From assembly GCF_051014685.1 (NCBI RefSeq), contig NW_027478487.1, forward strand, positions 62,001 through 126,000: a stretch of 64,000 bases of DNA, written 5' to 3'. Numbering within the stretch: position 1 is the first letter of the stretch; the number at the start of each line of letters is the position of its first letter. Shown here piece by piece: positions 1 through 11,611 of this stretch. Source of the DNA: Ptiloglossa arizonensis (lineage: Eukaryota; Arthropoda; Insecta; Hymenoptera; Colletidae). The position numbers and the translations under genes are program-made. The notes below the pieces were generated by a model, which had not been told where the DNA came from, searched no databases, and saw nothing but the letters and a program-made list of their open reading frames with translations.

Positions 1-413
1 ATATCTCGCGAACGGATTGACATAACCAAAAATTCCTGTTGCATCTGAAAGTAGAAACTCGCCCGATTACAAGGGTATGTGTATTTTATCCCTAGGCCAT
101 TCTGGTTAAGCGTTTGGAACAGCAGAATTGCGAAAAATTTTTTGCCTTCTCAACCATTTCTTGTCTTCAAACTCCCATATCTCGCGAACGGATTGACCTA
201 ACCCAAAAATTCCTATTGCATCTGAAAGTAGAAACTCGCCCGATTACAACGGTATGTGTATTTTTTCCCTAGGCCACTCTGGTTAAGCGTTTGGAGCAGC
301 AGAATTGTGAATAATTTTTGCCTTCTCTACCATTTCTTGGCTTCAAACTCCCATATCTCGCGAACGGATTGACCTAACCCAAAAATTCCTATTGCATCTG
401 AAAGTAGAAACTC

Positions 414-430
414 GCCCGATTACAACGGTA
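414..430 (-). promoter_or_regulatory. CENP-B-box-like 17-bp motif (example; one per monomer)
   Basis: Read on the minus strand, these 17 bases are TACCGTTGTAATCGGGC. The mammalian CENP-B box core is nTTCGnnnnAnnCGGGn. The motif matches seven of the nine fixed positions (C4, G5, A10 and CGGG 13-16) and misses only the two leading T. Three of the four following bases also agree with the alphoid version (TTG of TTGG). It recurs at monomer positions 62-78 in essentially every unit. The match is seen directly; binding by any CENP-B-like or pogo-derived protein is inference, and a chance match cannot be excluded. Confidence 0.4.
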
Positions 431-482
431 TGTGTATTTTTTCCCTAGGCCATTCTGGTTAAGCGTTTGAAGCAGCAGAATT

Positions 483-498
483 GCGAAAAATTTTTTGC
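483..498. repeat. AT-rich 16-bp dyad (example; one per monomer)
   Basis: GCGAAAAATTTTTTGC is an inverted repeat broken by a single G/T pair at its third position from each end, around an A5T5 core. It occurs in most monomers at positions 131-146. A-tract dyads of this kind bend DNA and can mark a nucleosome linker or extrude as a short hairpin; those roles are inference. Two variant classes damage it: C132T on the left arm (GTGAAAAA) and T142G with C146T on the right arm (TTTGTTGT). Confidence 0.6.
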
Positions 499-984
499 CT
501 TCTCAACCATTTCTTGGCTTCAAACTCCCATATCTCGCGAACGGATTGACCTAACACAAAAATTCCTATTGCATCTGAAAGTAGAAACTCGCCCGATTAC
601 AACGGTATGTGTATTTTTTCCCTAGGCCACTCTGGTTAAGCGTTTGGAGCAGCAGAATTGCGAAAAAATTTTTGCCTTCTCAACCATTTCTTGGCTTCAA
701 ACTCCCATATCTCGCGAACGGATTGACCTAACCCAAAAATTCCTATTGCATCTGAAAGTAGCAACTCGCCCGATTACAACGGTATGTGTATTTTTTCCCT
801 AGGCCACTCTGGTTAAGCGTTTGGAGCAGCAGAATTGTGAAAAATTTTTTGCCTTCTCAACCATTTCTCGGATTCAAACTCCCATATCTCGCGAACGGAT
901 TGACCTAACCCAAAAATTCCTGTTGCGTCTGAAAGTAGAAACTCGCCCGGTTACAACGGTATGTGTATGTTTTCCCTAGGCAAT

Positions 985-2065
985 TCTGGTTAAGCGTTTG
1001 GAGCAGCAGAAGTGCGAAAAATTTGTTGTCTTCTCAACCATTTCTTAGCTTCAAACTCCCATATCTCGCGAACGGATTGACGTAACCCAAAAATTCCTGT
1101 TGCATCTGAAAGTAGAAACTCGCCCGATTACAACGGTATGTGTATTTTTTCCCTACGCCATTCTGGTTAAGCGTTTGGAACAGCAGAATTGCGAAAAAAT
1201 TTTTGCCTTCTCAAACATTTCTTGTCTTCAAACTCCCATATCTCGCGAACGGATTGACCTAACCCAAAAATTCCTATTGCATCTGAAAGTAGAAACTCGC
1301 CCGATTACAACGGTATGTGTATTTTTTCCCTAGGCCATTCTGGTTAAGCGTTTGGAGCAGCAGAATTGTGAAAAATTTTTTGCCTTCTCTACCATTTCTT
1401 GGCTTCAAACTCCCATATCTCGCGAACGGATTGTCCTAACCCAAAAATTCCTATAGCATCTGAAAGTAGAAACTCGCCCGATTACAACGGTATGTGTATT
1501 TTTTCCCTAGGCCATTCTGGTTAAGCGTTTGGAGCAGCAGAAGTGCGAAAAATTTGTTGTCTTCTCAACAATTTCTTGTCTTCAAACTCCCATATCTCGC
1601 GAACGGATTGACCTAACCCAAAAATTCCTGTTGCATCTGAAAGTAGAAACTCGCCCGATTACAACGGTATGTGTATTTTTCCCCTACGCCATTCTGGTTA
1701 AGCGTTTGGAACAGCAGAATTGCGAAAAAATTTTTGCCTTCTCAACCATTTCTTGTCTTCAAACTCCCATATCTCGCGAACGGATTGACCTAACCCAAAA
1801 ATTCCTATTGCATCTGAAAGTAGAAACTCGCCCGATTACAACGGTATGTGTATTTTTTCCCTAGGCCATTCTGGTTAAGCGTTTGGAGCAGCAGAATTGT
1901 GAAAAATTTTTTGCCTTCTCTACCATTTCTTGGCTTCAAACTCCCATATCTCGCGAACGGATTGTCCTAACCCAAAAATTCCTATAGCATCTGAAAGTAG
2001 AAACTCGCCCGATTACAACGGTATGTGTATTTTTTCCCTAGGCCATTCTGGTTAAGCGTTTGGAG
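985..2065 (+). repeat. 3-mer HOR, two copies, about 531-bp period
   Basis: The units at 985-1515 and 1516-2065 share an order of variants. The rare TTGTCC plus CTATAGCATC monomer occurs at 1431 and again at 1962, exactly 531 bp apart, and the CCCTACGCC variant lies near 1150 and 1682. In both copies TAG is changed to TAC at monomer 94-96, which joins two monomers into one longer open frame. Edges are approximate. Confidence 0.7.
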
Positions 2066-4350
2066 CAGCATAAGTGCGAAAAATTTGTTGTCTTCTCAAC
2101 AATTTCTTAGCTTCAAACTCCGAAATCTCGCGAACGGATTGACGTCACCCAAAAATTCCTGTTGCGTCTGAAAGTAGAAACTCGCCCGATTACAACGCTA
2201 TGTGTATTTTTTCCCTAGGCCATTCTGGTTAAGCGTTTGGAGCAGCAGAAGTGCGAAAAATTTGTTGTCTTCTCAACCATTTCTTAGCTTCAAACTCCCA
2301 TATCTCGCGAACGGATTGACATAACCAAAAATTCCTGTTGCATCTGAAAGTAGAAACTCGCCCGATTACAAGGGTATGTGTATTTTATCCCTAGGCCATT
2401 CTGGTTAAGCGTTTGGAACAGCAGAATTGCGAAAAATTTTTTGCCTTCTCAACCATTTCTTGTCTTCAAACTCCCATATCTCGCGAACGGATTGACCTAA
2501 CCCAAAAATTCCTATTGCATCTGAAAGTAGAAACTCGCCCGATTACAACGCTATGTGTATTTTTTCCCTAGGCCATTCTGGTTAAGCGTTTGGAGCAGCA
2601 GAAGTGCGAAAAATTTGTTGTCTTCTCAACCATTTCTTAGCTTCAAACTCCCATATCTCGCGAACGGATTGACATAACCAAAAATTCCTGTTGCATCTGA
2701 AAGTAGAAACTCGCCCGATTACAAGGGTATGTGTATTTTATCCCTAGGCCATTCTGGTTAAGCGTTTGGAACAGCAGAATTGCGAAAAATTTTTTGCCTT
2801 CTCAACCATTTCTTGTCTTCAAACTCCCATATCTCGCGAACGGATTGACCTAACCCAAAAATTCCTATTGCATCTGAAAGTAGAAACTCGCCCGATTACA
2901 ACGGTATGTGTATTTTTTCCCTAGGCCATTCTGGTTAAGCGTTTGGAGCAGCAGAATTGCGAAAAATTTTTTGCCGTCTCAACCATTTCTTGGCTTCAAA
3001 CTCCCATATCTCGGGAACGGATTGACCTAACCCAAAAATTCCTATTGCATCTGAAAGTAGAAACTCGCCCGATTACAACGGTATGCGTATTTTTTCCCTA
3101 GGCCTTTCTTGTTAAGCGTTTGGAGCAGCAGAATTGCGAAAAATTCTTTGCCTTCTCAACCATTTCTTGGCTTCAAACTCCCATATCTCGCGAACGGATT
3201 GACCTAACCCAAAAATTCCTGTTGCGTCTGAAAGTAGAAACTCGCCCGTTTACAACGGTATGTGTATTTTTTCCATAGGCCATTCTGGTTAAGCGTTTGG
3301 AGCAGCAGAATTGCGAAAAATTTTTTGCCTTCTCACCCATTTCTTGTCTTCAAACTCCCATATCTCGCGAACGGATTGACCTAACCCAAAAATTCCTGTT
3401 GCATCTGAAAGTAGAAACTCGCCCGATTACAACGGTATGTGTATTTTTCCCCTACGCCATTCTGGTTAAGCGTTTGGAACAGCAGAATTGCGAAAAAATT
3501 TTTGCCTTCTCAACCATTTCTTGTCTTCAAACTCCCATATCTCGCGAACGGATTGACCTAACCCAAAAATTCCTATTGCATCTGAAAGTAGAAACTCGCC
3601 CGATTACAACGGTATGTGTATTTTTTCCCTAGGCCATTCTGGTTAAGCGTTTGGAGCAGCAGAATTGTGAAAAATTTTTTGCCTTCTCTACCATTTCTTG
3701 GCTTCAAACTCCCATATCTCGCGAACGGATTGTCCTAACCCAAAAATTCCTATAGCATCTGAAAGTAGAAACTCGCCCGATTACAACGGTATGTGTATTT
3801 TTTCCCTAGGCCATTCTGGTTAAGCGTTTGGAGCAGCATAAGTGCGAAAAATTTGTTGTCTTCTCAACAATTTCTTAGCTTCAAACTCCGAAATCTCGCG
3901 AACGGATTGACGTCACCCAAAAATTCCTGTTGCGTCTGAAAGTAGAAACTCGCCCGATTACAACGCTATGTGTATTTTTTCCCTAGGCCATTCTGGTTAA
4001 GCGTTTGGAGCAGCAGAAGTGCGAAAAATTTGTTGTCTTCTCAACCATTTCTTAGCTTCAAACTCCCATATCTCGCGAACGGATTGACATAACCAAAAAT
4101 TCCTGTTGCATCTGAAAGTAGAAACTCGCCCGATTACAAGGGTATGTGTATTTTATCCCTAGGCCATTCTGGTTAAGCGTTTGGAACAGCAGAATTGCGA
4201 AAAATTTTTTGCCTTCTCAACCATTTCTTGTCTTCAAACTCCCATATCTCGCGAACGGATTGACCTAACCCAAAAATTCCTATTGCATCTGAAAGTAGAA
4301 ACTCGCCCGATTACAACGGTATGTGTATTTTTTCCCTAGGCCATTCTGGT
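1570..4350 (+). repeat. 10-mer duplication, 1768-bp offset
   Basis: About 1 kb starting near 1570 reappears starting near 3338. The rare GCATAAGTGCG, CCGAAATCTCG and GACGTCACCC combination lies near 2071-2150 and again near 3839-3915, 1768 bp apart (ten monomers minus 2 bp). The GACATAACCAAAA variant at 2320 recurs at 4088 with the same spacing. It also occurs at 2673, 353 bp after the first, so the left copy carries an extra local dimer duplication. A third occurrence opens the window at base 21. Confidence 0.7.
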
Positions 4351-4514
4351 TAAGCGTTTGGAGCAGCAGAATTGCGAAAAATTTTTTGCCTTCTCTACCA
4401 TTTCTTGGCTTCAAACTCCCATATCTCGCGAACGGATTGACCTAACCCAAAAATTCCTATTGCATCTGAAAGTAGAAACTCGCCCGATTACAACGGTATG
4501 TGTATTTGTTCCCT

Positions 4515-5574
4515 AGGCCATTCTGGTTAAGCGTTTGGAGCAGCAGAATTGCGAAAAATTTTTTGCCGTCTCAACCATTTCTTGGCTTCAAACTCCCATA
4601 TCTCGGGAACGGATTGACCTAACCCAAAAATTCCTATTGCATCTGAAAGTAGAAACTCGCCCGATTACAACGGTATGCGTATTTTTTCCCTAGGCCTTTC
4701 TTGTTAAGCGTTTGGAGCAGCAGAATTGCGAAAAATTCTTTGCCTTCTCAACCATTTCTTGGCTTCAAACTCCCATATCTCGCGAACGGATTGACCTAAC
4801 CCAAAAATTCCTGTTGCGTCTGAAAGTAGAATCTCGCCCGGTTACAACGGTATGTGTATTTTTTCCATAGGCCATTCTGGTTAAGCGTTTGGAGCAGCAG
4901 AATTGCGAAAATTTTTTGCCTTCTCACCCATTTCTTGTCTTCAAACTCCCATATCTCGCGAACGGATTGACCTAACCCAAAAATTCCTATTGCATCTGAA
5001 AGTAGAAACTCGCCCGATTACAACGGTATGTGTATCTTTTCCCTAGGCCATTCTGGTTAAGCGTTTGGAGCAGCAGAATTGCGAAAAATTTTTTGCCGTC
5101 TCAACCATTTCTTGGCTTCAAACTCCCATATCTCGGGAACGGATTGACCTAACCCAAAAATTCCTATTGCATCTGAAAGTAGAAACTCGCCCGATTACAA
5201 CGGTATGCGTATTTTTTCCCTAGGCCTTTCTTGTTAAGCGTTTGGAGCAGCAGAATTGCGAAAAATTCTTTGCCTTCTCAACCATTTCTTGGCTTCAAAC
5301 TCCCATATCTCGCGAACGGATTGACCTAACCCAAAAATTCCTGTTGCGTCTGAAAGTAGAAACTCGCCCGGTTACAACGGTATGTGTATTTTTTCCATAG
5401 GCCATTCTGGTTAAGCGTTTGGAGCAGCAGAATTGCGAAAAATTTTTTGCCTTCTCACCCATTTCTTGTCTTCAAACTCCCATATCTCGCGAACGGATTG
5501 ACCTAACCCAAAAATTCCTATTGCATCTGAAAGTAGAAACTCGCCCGATTACAACGGTATGTGTATCTTTTCCC
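4515..5574 (+). repeat. 3-mer HOR, two adjacent copies, 530-bp period
   Basis: The CTCGGGAAC variant at 4601 recurs at 5131, followed in both copies by GGTATGCG, CCTTTCTTG and TTCCATAGG variants in the same order. The copies differ at a few sites, such as AATCTCG against AAACTCG and one A missing from the A-tract in the first. A related three-monomer segment begins near 2,950 (CTCGGGAAC at 3009), 1592 bp upstream of the first copy. Confidence 0.75.
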
Positions 5575-7556
5575 TAGGCCATTCTGGTTAAGCGTTTGGA
5601 GCAGCAGAACTGTGAAAAATTTTTTGCCTTCTCTACCATTTCTTGGCTTCAAACTCCCATATCTCGCGAACGGATTGATCTAACCCAAAAATTCCTGTTG
5701 CGTCTGAAAGTAGAAACTAGCCCGATTACAAAGCTATGTGTATTTTTTCCCTAGGCCATTCTGGTTAAGCGTTTGGAGCAGCAGAAGTGCGAAAAATTTG
5801 TAGTCTTCTCAACCATTTCTTAGCTTCAAACTCCCATATCTCGCGAACGGATTGACGTAACCCAAAAATTCCTGTTGCATCTGAAAGTAGAAACTCGCCC
5901 GATTACAACGGTATGTGTATTTTTTCCCTAGGCCATTCTGGTTAAGCGTTTGGAACAGCAGAATTGCGAAAAATTTTTTGCCTTCTCAACCATTTCTTGT
6001 CTTCAAACTCCCATATCTCGCGAACGGATTGACCTAACCCAAAAATTCCTACTGCATCTGAAAGTAGAAACTCGCCCGATTACAACGGTATGTGTATTTT
6101 TTCCCTAGGCCATTCTGGTTAAGCGTTTGGAGCAGCAGAATTGCGAAAAATTTTTTGCCGTCTCAACCATTTCTTGGATTCAAACTCCCATATCTCGGGA
6201 ACGGATTGGCCTAACCCAAAAATTCCTATTGCATCTGAAAGTAGAAACTCGCCCGATTACAACGGTATGTGTATTTTTTCCCTAGGCCATTCTGGTTAAG
6301 CGTTTGGAGCAGCAGAATTGTGAAAAATTTTTTGCCTTCTCTACCATTTCTTGGCTTCAAACTCCCATATCTCGCGAACGGATTGACCTAACCCAAAAAT
6401 TCCTATTGCATCTGAAAGTAGAAACTCGCCCGATTACAACGGTATGTGTATTTTTTCCCTAGGCCATTCTGGTTAAGCGTTTGGAGCAGCAGAATTGCGA
6501 AAAATTTTTTGCCGTCTCAACCATTTCTTGGCTTCAAACTCCCATATCTCGGGAACGGATTGACCTAACCCAAAAATTCCTATTGCATCTGAAAGTAGAA
6601 ACCCGCCCGATTACAACGGTATGTGTATTTTTTCCCTAGGCCTTTCTTGTTAAGCGTTTGGAGCAACAGAATTGCAAAAAATTTTTTGCCTTCTCAACCA
6701 TTTCTTGGCTTCAAACTCCCATATCTCGCGAACGGATTGACCTAACCCAAAAATTCCTGTTGCGTCTGAAAGTAGAAACTCGCCCGGTTACAACGGTATG
6801 TGTATTTTTTCCCTAGGCCATTCTGGTTAAGCGTTTGGAGCAGCAGAATTGCGAAAAATTTTTTGCCTTCTCAACCATTTCTTGTCTTCAAACTCCCATA
6901 TCTCGCGAACGGATTGACCTAACCCAAAAATTCCTATTGCATCTGAAAGTAGAAACTCGCCCGATTACAACGGTATGTGTATCTTTTCCCTAGGCCATTC
7001 TGGTTAAGCGTTTGGAGCAGCAGAATTGTGAAAAATTTTTTGCCTTCTCTACCATTTCTTGGCTTCAAACTCCCATATCTCGCGAACGGATTGACCTAAC
7101 CCAAAAATTCCTGTTGCGTCTGAAAGTAGAAACTAGCCCGATTACAACGCTATGTGTATTTTTTCCCTAGGCCATTCTGGTTAAGCGTTTGGAGCAGCAG
7201 AAGTGCGAAAAATTTGTTGTCTTCTCAACCATTTCTTAGCTTCAAACTCCCATATCTCGCGAACGGATTGACGTAACCCAAAAATTCCTGTTGCATCTGA
7301 AAGTAGAAACTCGCCCGATTACAACGGTATGTGTATTTTTTCCCTAGGCCATTCTGGTTAAGCGTTTGGAACAGCAGAATTGCGAAAAATTTTTTGCCTT
7401 CTCAACCATTTCTTGTCTTCAAACTCCCATATCTCGCGAACGGATTGACCTAACCCAAAAATTCCTATTGCATCTGAAAGTAGAAACTCGCCCGATTACA
7501 ACGGTATGTTTATTTTTTCCCTAGGCCATTCTGGTTAAGCGTTTGGAGCAGCAGAA
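5045..7556 (+). repeat. 8-mer duplication, 1416-bp offset
   Basis: The segment 5045-6140 aligns with 6461-7556. Shared markers at 1416-bp spacing are CTCGGGAAC (5131, 6547), CCTTTCTTG, GTATCTTTTCCC (near 5564 and 6980) and the rare AACTAGCCCG (ACTAG at 5716 and 7132). A few differences separate the copies, including GTATGCG against GTATGTG and TTCCATAGG against TTCCCTAGG. Confidence 0.7.
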
Positions 7557-7559
7557 TTG

Positions 7560-10440
7560 TGAAAAATTTTTTGCCTTCTCTACCATTTCTTGGCTTCAAA
7601 CTCCCATATCTCGCGAACGGATTGACCTAACCCAAAAATTCCTATTGCATCTGAAAGTAGAAACTCGCCCGATTACAACGGTATGTGTATTTTTTCCCTA
7701 GGCCATTCTGGTTAAGCGTTCGGAGCAGCAGAATTGCGAAAAATTTTTTGCCTTCTCAACCATTTCTTGTCTTCAAACTCCCATATCTCGCGAACGGATT
7801 GACCGAACCCAAAAATTCCTATTGCATCTGAAAGTAGAAACTCGCCCGATTACGACGGTATGTGTATTTTTTCCCTAGGCCATTCTGGTTAAGCGTTTGG
7901 AGCAGCAGAATTGCGAAAAATTTTTTGCCTTCTCAACTATTTCTTGGCTTCAAACTCCCATATCTCGCGAACGGATTGACCTAACCCAAAAATTCATGTT
8001 GCGTCTGAAAGTAGAAACTCGCCCCGTTACAACGGTATGTATATTTCTTCCCTAGGCTATTCTGGTTAAGCGTTTGGAGCAGCAGAAATGCGAAAAATTT
8101 GTTGCCTTCTCAACCATTTCTTGGCTTCAAACTCCCATATCTCGCGAACGGATTGTCCTAACCCAAAAGTTCCTATGGCATCTGAAAGTAGAAACTCACC
8201 CGATTACAACGGTATGTGTATTTTTTCCCTAGGCCATTCTGGTTAAGCGTTTGGAGCAGCAGAATTGCGAAAAAATTTTTGCCTTCTCAACCATTTCTTG
8301 GCTTCAAACTCCCATATCTCGCGAACGGAATGACCTGACCCAAAAATTCCTATTGCATCTGAAAGTAGAAACTCGCCCGATTACAACGGTATTTGTATTT
8401 TTTCCCTAGGCCATTCTGGTTAAGCGTTTGGAGCAGCAGAAGTGCGAAAAATTTGTTGTCTTCTCAACCATTTCTTAGCTTCAAACTCCTATATCTCGCG
8501 AACGGATTGACCAAACCCAGATGTTCCTGCTGCGTCTGAAAGTAGAAACTAGCCCGATTACAACGGTATGTGTATTTTTTCCCTAGGCCACTCTGGTTAA
8601 GCGTTTGGAGCAGCAGAATTGTGAAAAATTTTTTGCCTTCTATACCATTTCTTGGCTTCAAACTCCCATATCTCGCGAACGGATTGACCTAACCCAAAAA
8701 TTCCTATTGCACCTGAAAGTAGAAACTCGCCCGATTACAACGGTATGTGTATTTTTTCCCTAGGCCATTCTGGTTAAGCGTTTGAAGCAGCAGAATTGCG
8801 AAAAATTTTTTGCCTTCTCAACCATTTCTTGGCTTCAAACTCCCATATCTCGCGAACGGATTGACCTAACCCAAAAATTCCTATTGCATCTGAAAGTAGA
8901 AACTCGCCCGATTACAACGGTATGTGTATTTTTTCCCTAGGCCACTCTGGTTAAGCGTTTGGAGCAGCAGAATTGTGAAAATTTTTTTGCCTTCTCTACC
9001 ATTTCTTGGCTTCAAACTCCCATATCTCGCGAACGGATTGACCTAACCAAAAAATTCCTATTGCATCTGAAAGTAGAAACTCGCCCGATTACAACGGTAT
9101 GTGTATTTTTTCCCTAGGCCATTCTGGTTAAGCGTTTGGAGCAGCAGAATTGCGAAAAATTTTTTGCCTTCTCAACCATTTCTCGGATTCAAACTCCCAT
9201 ATCTCGCGAACGGATTGACCTAACCCAAAAATTCCTGTTGCGTCTGAAAGTAGAAACTCGCCCGGTTACAACGATATGTGTATTTTTTCCCTAGGCCATT
9301 CTGGTTAAGCGTTTGGAGCAGCAGAAGTGCGAAAAATTTGTTGTCTGCTCAACAATTTCTTAGCTTCAAACTCCCAAATCTCGCGAACGGATTGACGTCA
9401 CCCAAAAATTCCTGTTGCATCTGAAAGTAGAAACTCGCCCGATTACAACGGTATGTGTATTTTTTCCCTAGGCCATTCTGGTTAAGCGTTTGGAGCAGCA
9501 GAATTGCGAAAAATTTTTTGCCGTCTCAACCATTTCTTGGCTTCAAACTCCTATATCTCGCGAACGGATTGTCCTAACCTAAAAATTCCTATTGCATCTG
9601 AAAGTAGAAACTCGCCCGATTACAACGGTATGTTTTTTTTTCCCTAGGCCATTCTGGTTAAGCGTTTGGAGCAGCAGAATTGCGAAAAATTTTTTGCCTT
9701 CTCAACCATTTCTTGGCTGCAAACTCCCATATCTCGCGAACGGATTGACCTAACCCAAAAATTCCTGTTGCGTCTGAAAGTAGAAACTCGCCCGGTTACA
9801 ACGGTATGTGTATTTTTTCCCTAGGCCATTCTGGTTAAGCGTTTGGAGCAGCAGAATTGTGAAAAATTTGTTGCCTTCTCTACCATTTCTTGGCTTCAAA
9901 CTCCCATATCTCGCGAACGGATTGATCTAACCCAAAAATTCCTATTGCATCTGAAAGTAGGAACTCGCCCGATTACAACGGTATGTGTATTTTTTCCCTA
10001 GGCCATTCTGGTTAAGCGTCTGGAGCAGCAGAATTGTGAAAAATTTTTTGCCTTCTCTACCATTTCTTGGCTTCAAACTCCCATATCTCGCGAACGGATT
10101 GTCCTAACCCAAAAATTCCTATAGCATCTGAAAGTAGAAACTCGCCCGATTACAACGGTATGTGTATTTTTTCCCTAGGCCATTCTGGTTAAGCGTTTGG
10201 AGCAGCAGAAGTGCGAAAAATTTGTTGTCTTCTCAACAATTTCTTAGCTTCAAACTCCCAAATCTCGCGAACGGATTGACGTCACCCAAAAATTCATGTT
10301 GCATCTGAAAGTAGAAACTCGCCCGATTATAACGGTATGTGTATTTTTTCCCTAGGCCATTCTGGATAAGCGTTTGGAGCAGCAGAATTGCGAAAAATTT
10401 TTTGCCGTCTCAACCATTTCTTGGCTTCAAACTCCCATAT
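7560..10440 (+). repeat. Monomers with weaker higher-order order
   Basis: This stretch is continuous satellite in which I did not find a clean local HOR. About 8565-9275 matches 250-960 at roughly 8315 bp (GTTTGAAGC at 8781 and TCTCGGATTC at 9181 against 465 and 866). Single variants such as GGAATGACC near 8.32 kb and GATGTTCC near 8.52 kb are not shared with immediate neighbours. Confidence 0.55.
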
Positions 10441-10444
10441 CGCG

Positions 10445-11611
10445 CGAACGGATTGACCTAACCCAAAAATTCCTGTTGCATCTGAAAGTAGAAACTCGCC
10501 CGATTACAACGGTATGTGTATTTTTTCCCTAGGCCATTCTGGTTAAGCGTTCGGAGCAGCAGAATTGCGAAAAATTTTTTGCCTTCTCAACCATTTCTTG
10601 TCTTCAAACTCCCATATCTCGCGAACGGATTGAACTAACCCAAAAATTCCTATTGCATCTGAAAGTAGAAACTCGCCCGATTACAACGGTATGTTCTTTT
10701 TCCCTAAGCCATTCTGGTTAAGCGTTTGGAGCAGCAGAATTGCGAAAAATTTTTTGCCTTCTCACCCATTTCTAGGCTTCAAACTCCCATATCTCGCGAA
10801 CGGATTGATCTAACCCAAAAATTCCTATTGCATCTGAAAGTAGAAACTCGCCCGATTACAAAGGTATGTGAATTTTTTCCCTAGGCCATTCTGGTTAAGC
10901 GTTTGGAGCAGCAGAATTGTGAAAAATTTTTTGCCTTCTCTACCATTTCTTGGCTTCAAACTCCCATATCTCGCGAACGGATTGTCCTAACCCAAAAATT
11001 TCTATAGCATCTGAAAGTAGAAACTCGCCCGATTACAACGGTATGTGTATTTTTTCCCTAGGCCATTCTGGTTAAGCGTTTGGAGCAGCAGAAGTGCGAA
11101 AAATTTGTTGTCTTCTCAACAATTTCTTAGCTTCAAACTCCCAAATCTCGCGAACGGATTGACCTAACCCAAAAATTCCTGTTGCATCTGAAAGTAGAAA
11201 CTCGCCCGATTACAACGGTATGTGTATTTTTTCCCTAGGCCATTCTGGTTAAGCGTTCGGAGCAGCAGAATTGCGAAAAATTTTTTGCCTTCTCAACCAT
11301 TTCTTGTCTTCAAACTCCCATATCTCGCGAACGGATTGAACTAACCCAAAAATTCCTATTGCATCTGAAAGTAGAAACTCGCCCGATTACAACGGTATGT
11401 TCTTTTTCCCTAAGCCATTCTGGTTAAGCGTTTGGAGCAGCAGAATTGCGAAAAATTTTTTGCCTTCTCACCCATTTCTAGGCTTCAAACTCCCATATCT
11501 CGCGAACGGATTGATCTAACCCAAAAATTCCTATTGCATCTGAAAGTAGAAACTCGCCCGATTACAAAGGTATGTGAATTTTTTCCCTAGGCCATTCTGG
11601 TTAAGCGTTTG
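10445..11611 (+). repeat. 4-mer duplication, 706-bp offset
   Basis: The segment 10445-10905 recurs at 11151-11611. Both carry GCGTTCGGAG, GGATTGAACTAACC, the shortened ATGTTCTTTTTCCC followed by CTAAGCC (10691 and 11397), CATTTCTAGG, and GTATGTGAATT. The 2-bp loss in the T-tract explains the offset of 706 rather than 708. Confidence 0.75.

Larger units (their letters stand above)
353..529 (+). repeat. Reference monomer, 177 bp, close to array consensus
   Basis: This unit is close to consensus and serves as the coordinate system for the other entries (monomer position 1 = base 353). In order it has TCGCGA at 6-11, CCTAACCC at 21-28, an A5T2 tract at 29-35, a CENP-B-box-like motif on the minus strand at 62-78, GTATGT at 76-81, a T6 tract at 85-90, CCTAGG at 92-97, and an AT-rich dyad at 131-146. 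GC is 74 of 177 (42%) by hand count. It contains eight CpG against about 7.5 expected, so CpG is not depleted. Its one clear departure from the majority is A for G at position 119. The choice of position 1 is arbitrary because the array is circularly permutable. Confidence 0.95.

Noticed and set aside
428..448. A genuine 21-nt intron within each monomer
   Set aside because: Introns this short are known only in a few lineages, such as chlorarachniophyte nucleomorphs and some ciliates. The surrounding unit is not reliably open, so the module is reported only as a splice-like signal.
1529..1864. Plus-strand open frames of 77-111 codons (also at 1100, 3297, 44397, 47153, 51297, 55470, 59539, 62192)
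   Set aside because: They are the satellite read in one frame. 177 bp is 59 codons, so a frame persists from unit to unit, and a two-monomer frame appears wherever the regular TAG at monomer 94-96 is mutated (CCCTACGCC, CCCTTGCCC). There is no start context, domain or flanking gene structure, and neighbouring monomers carry stops or frameshifts.
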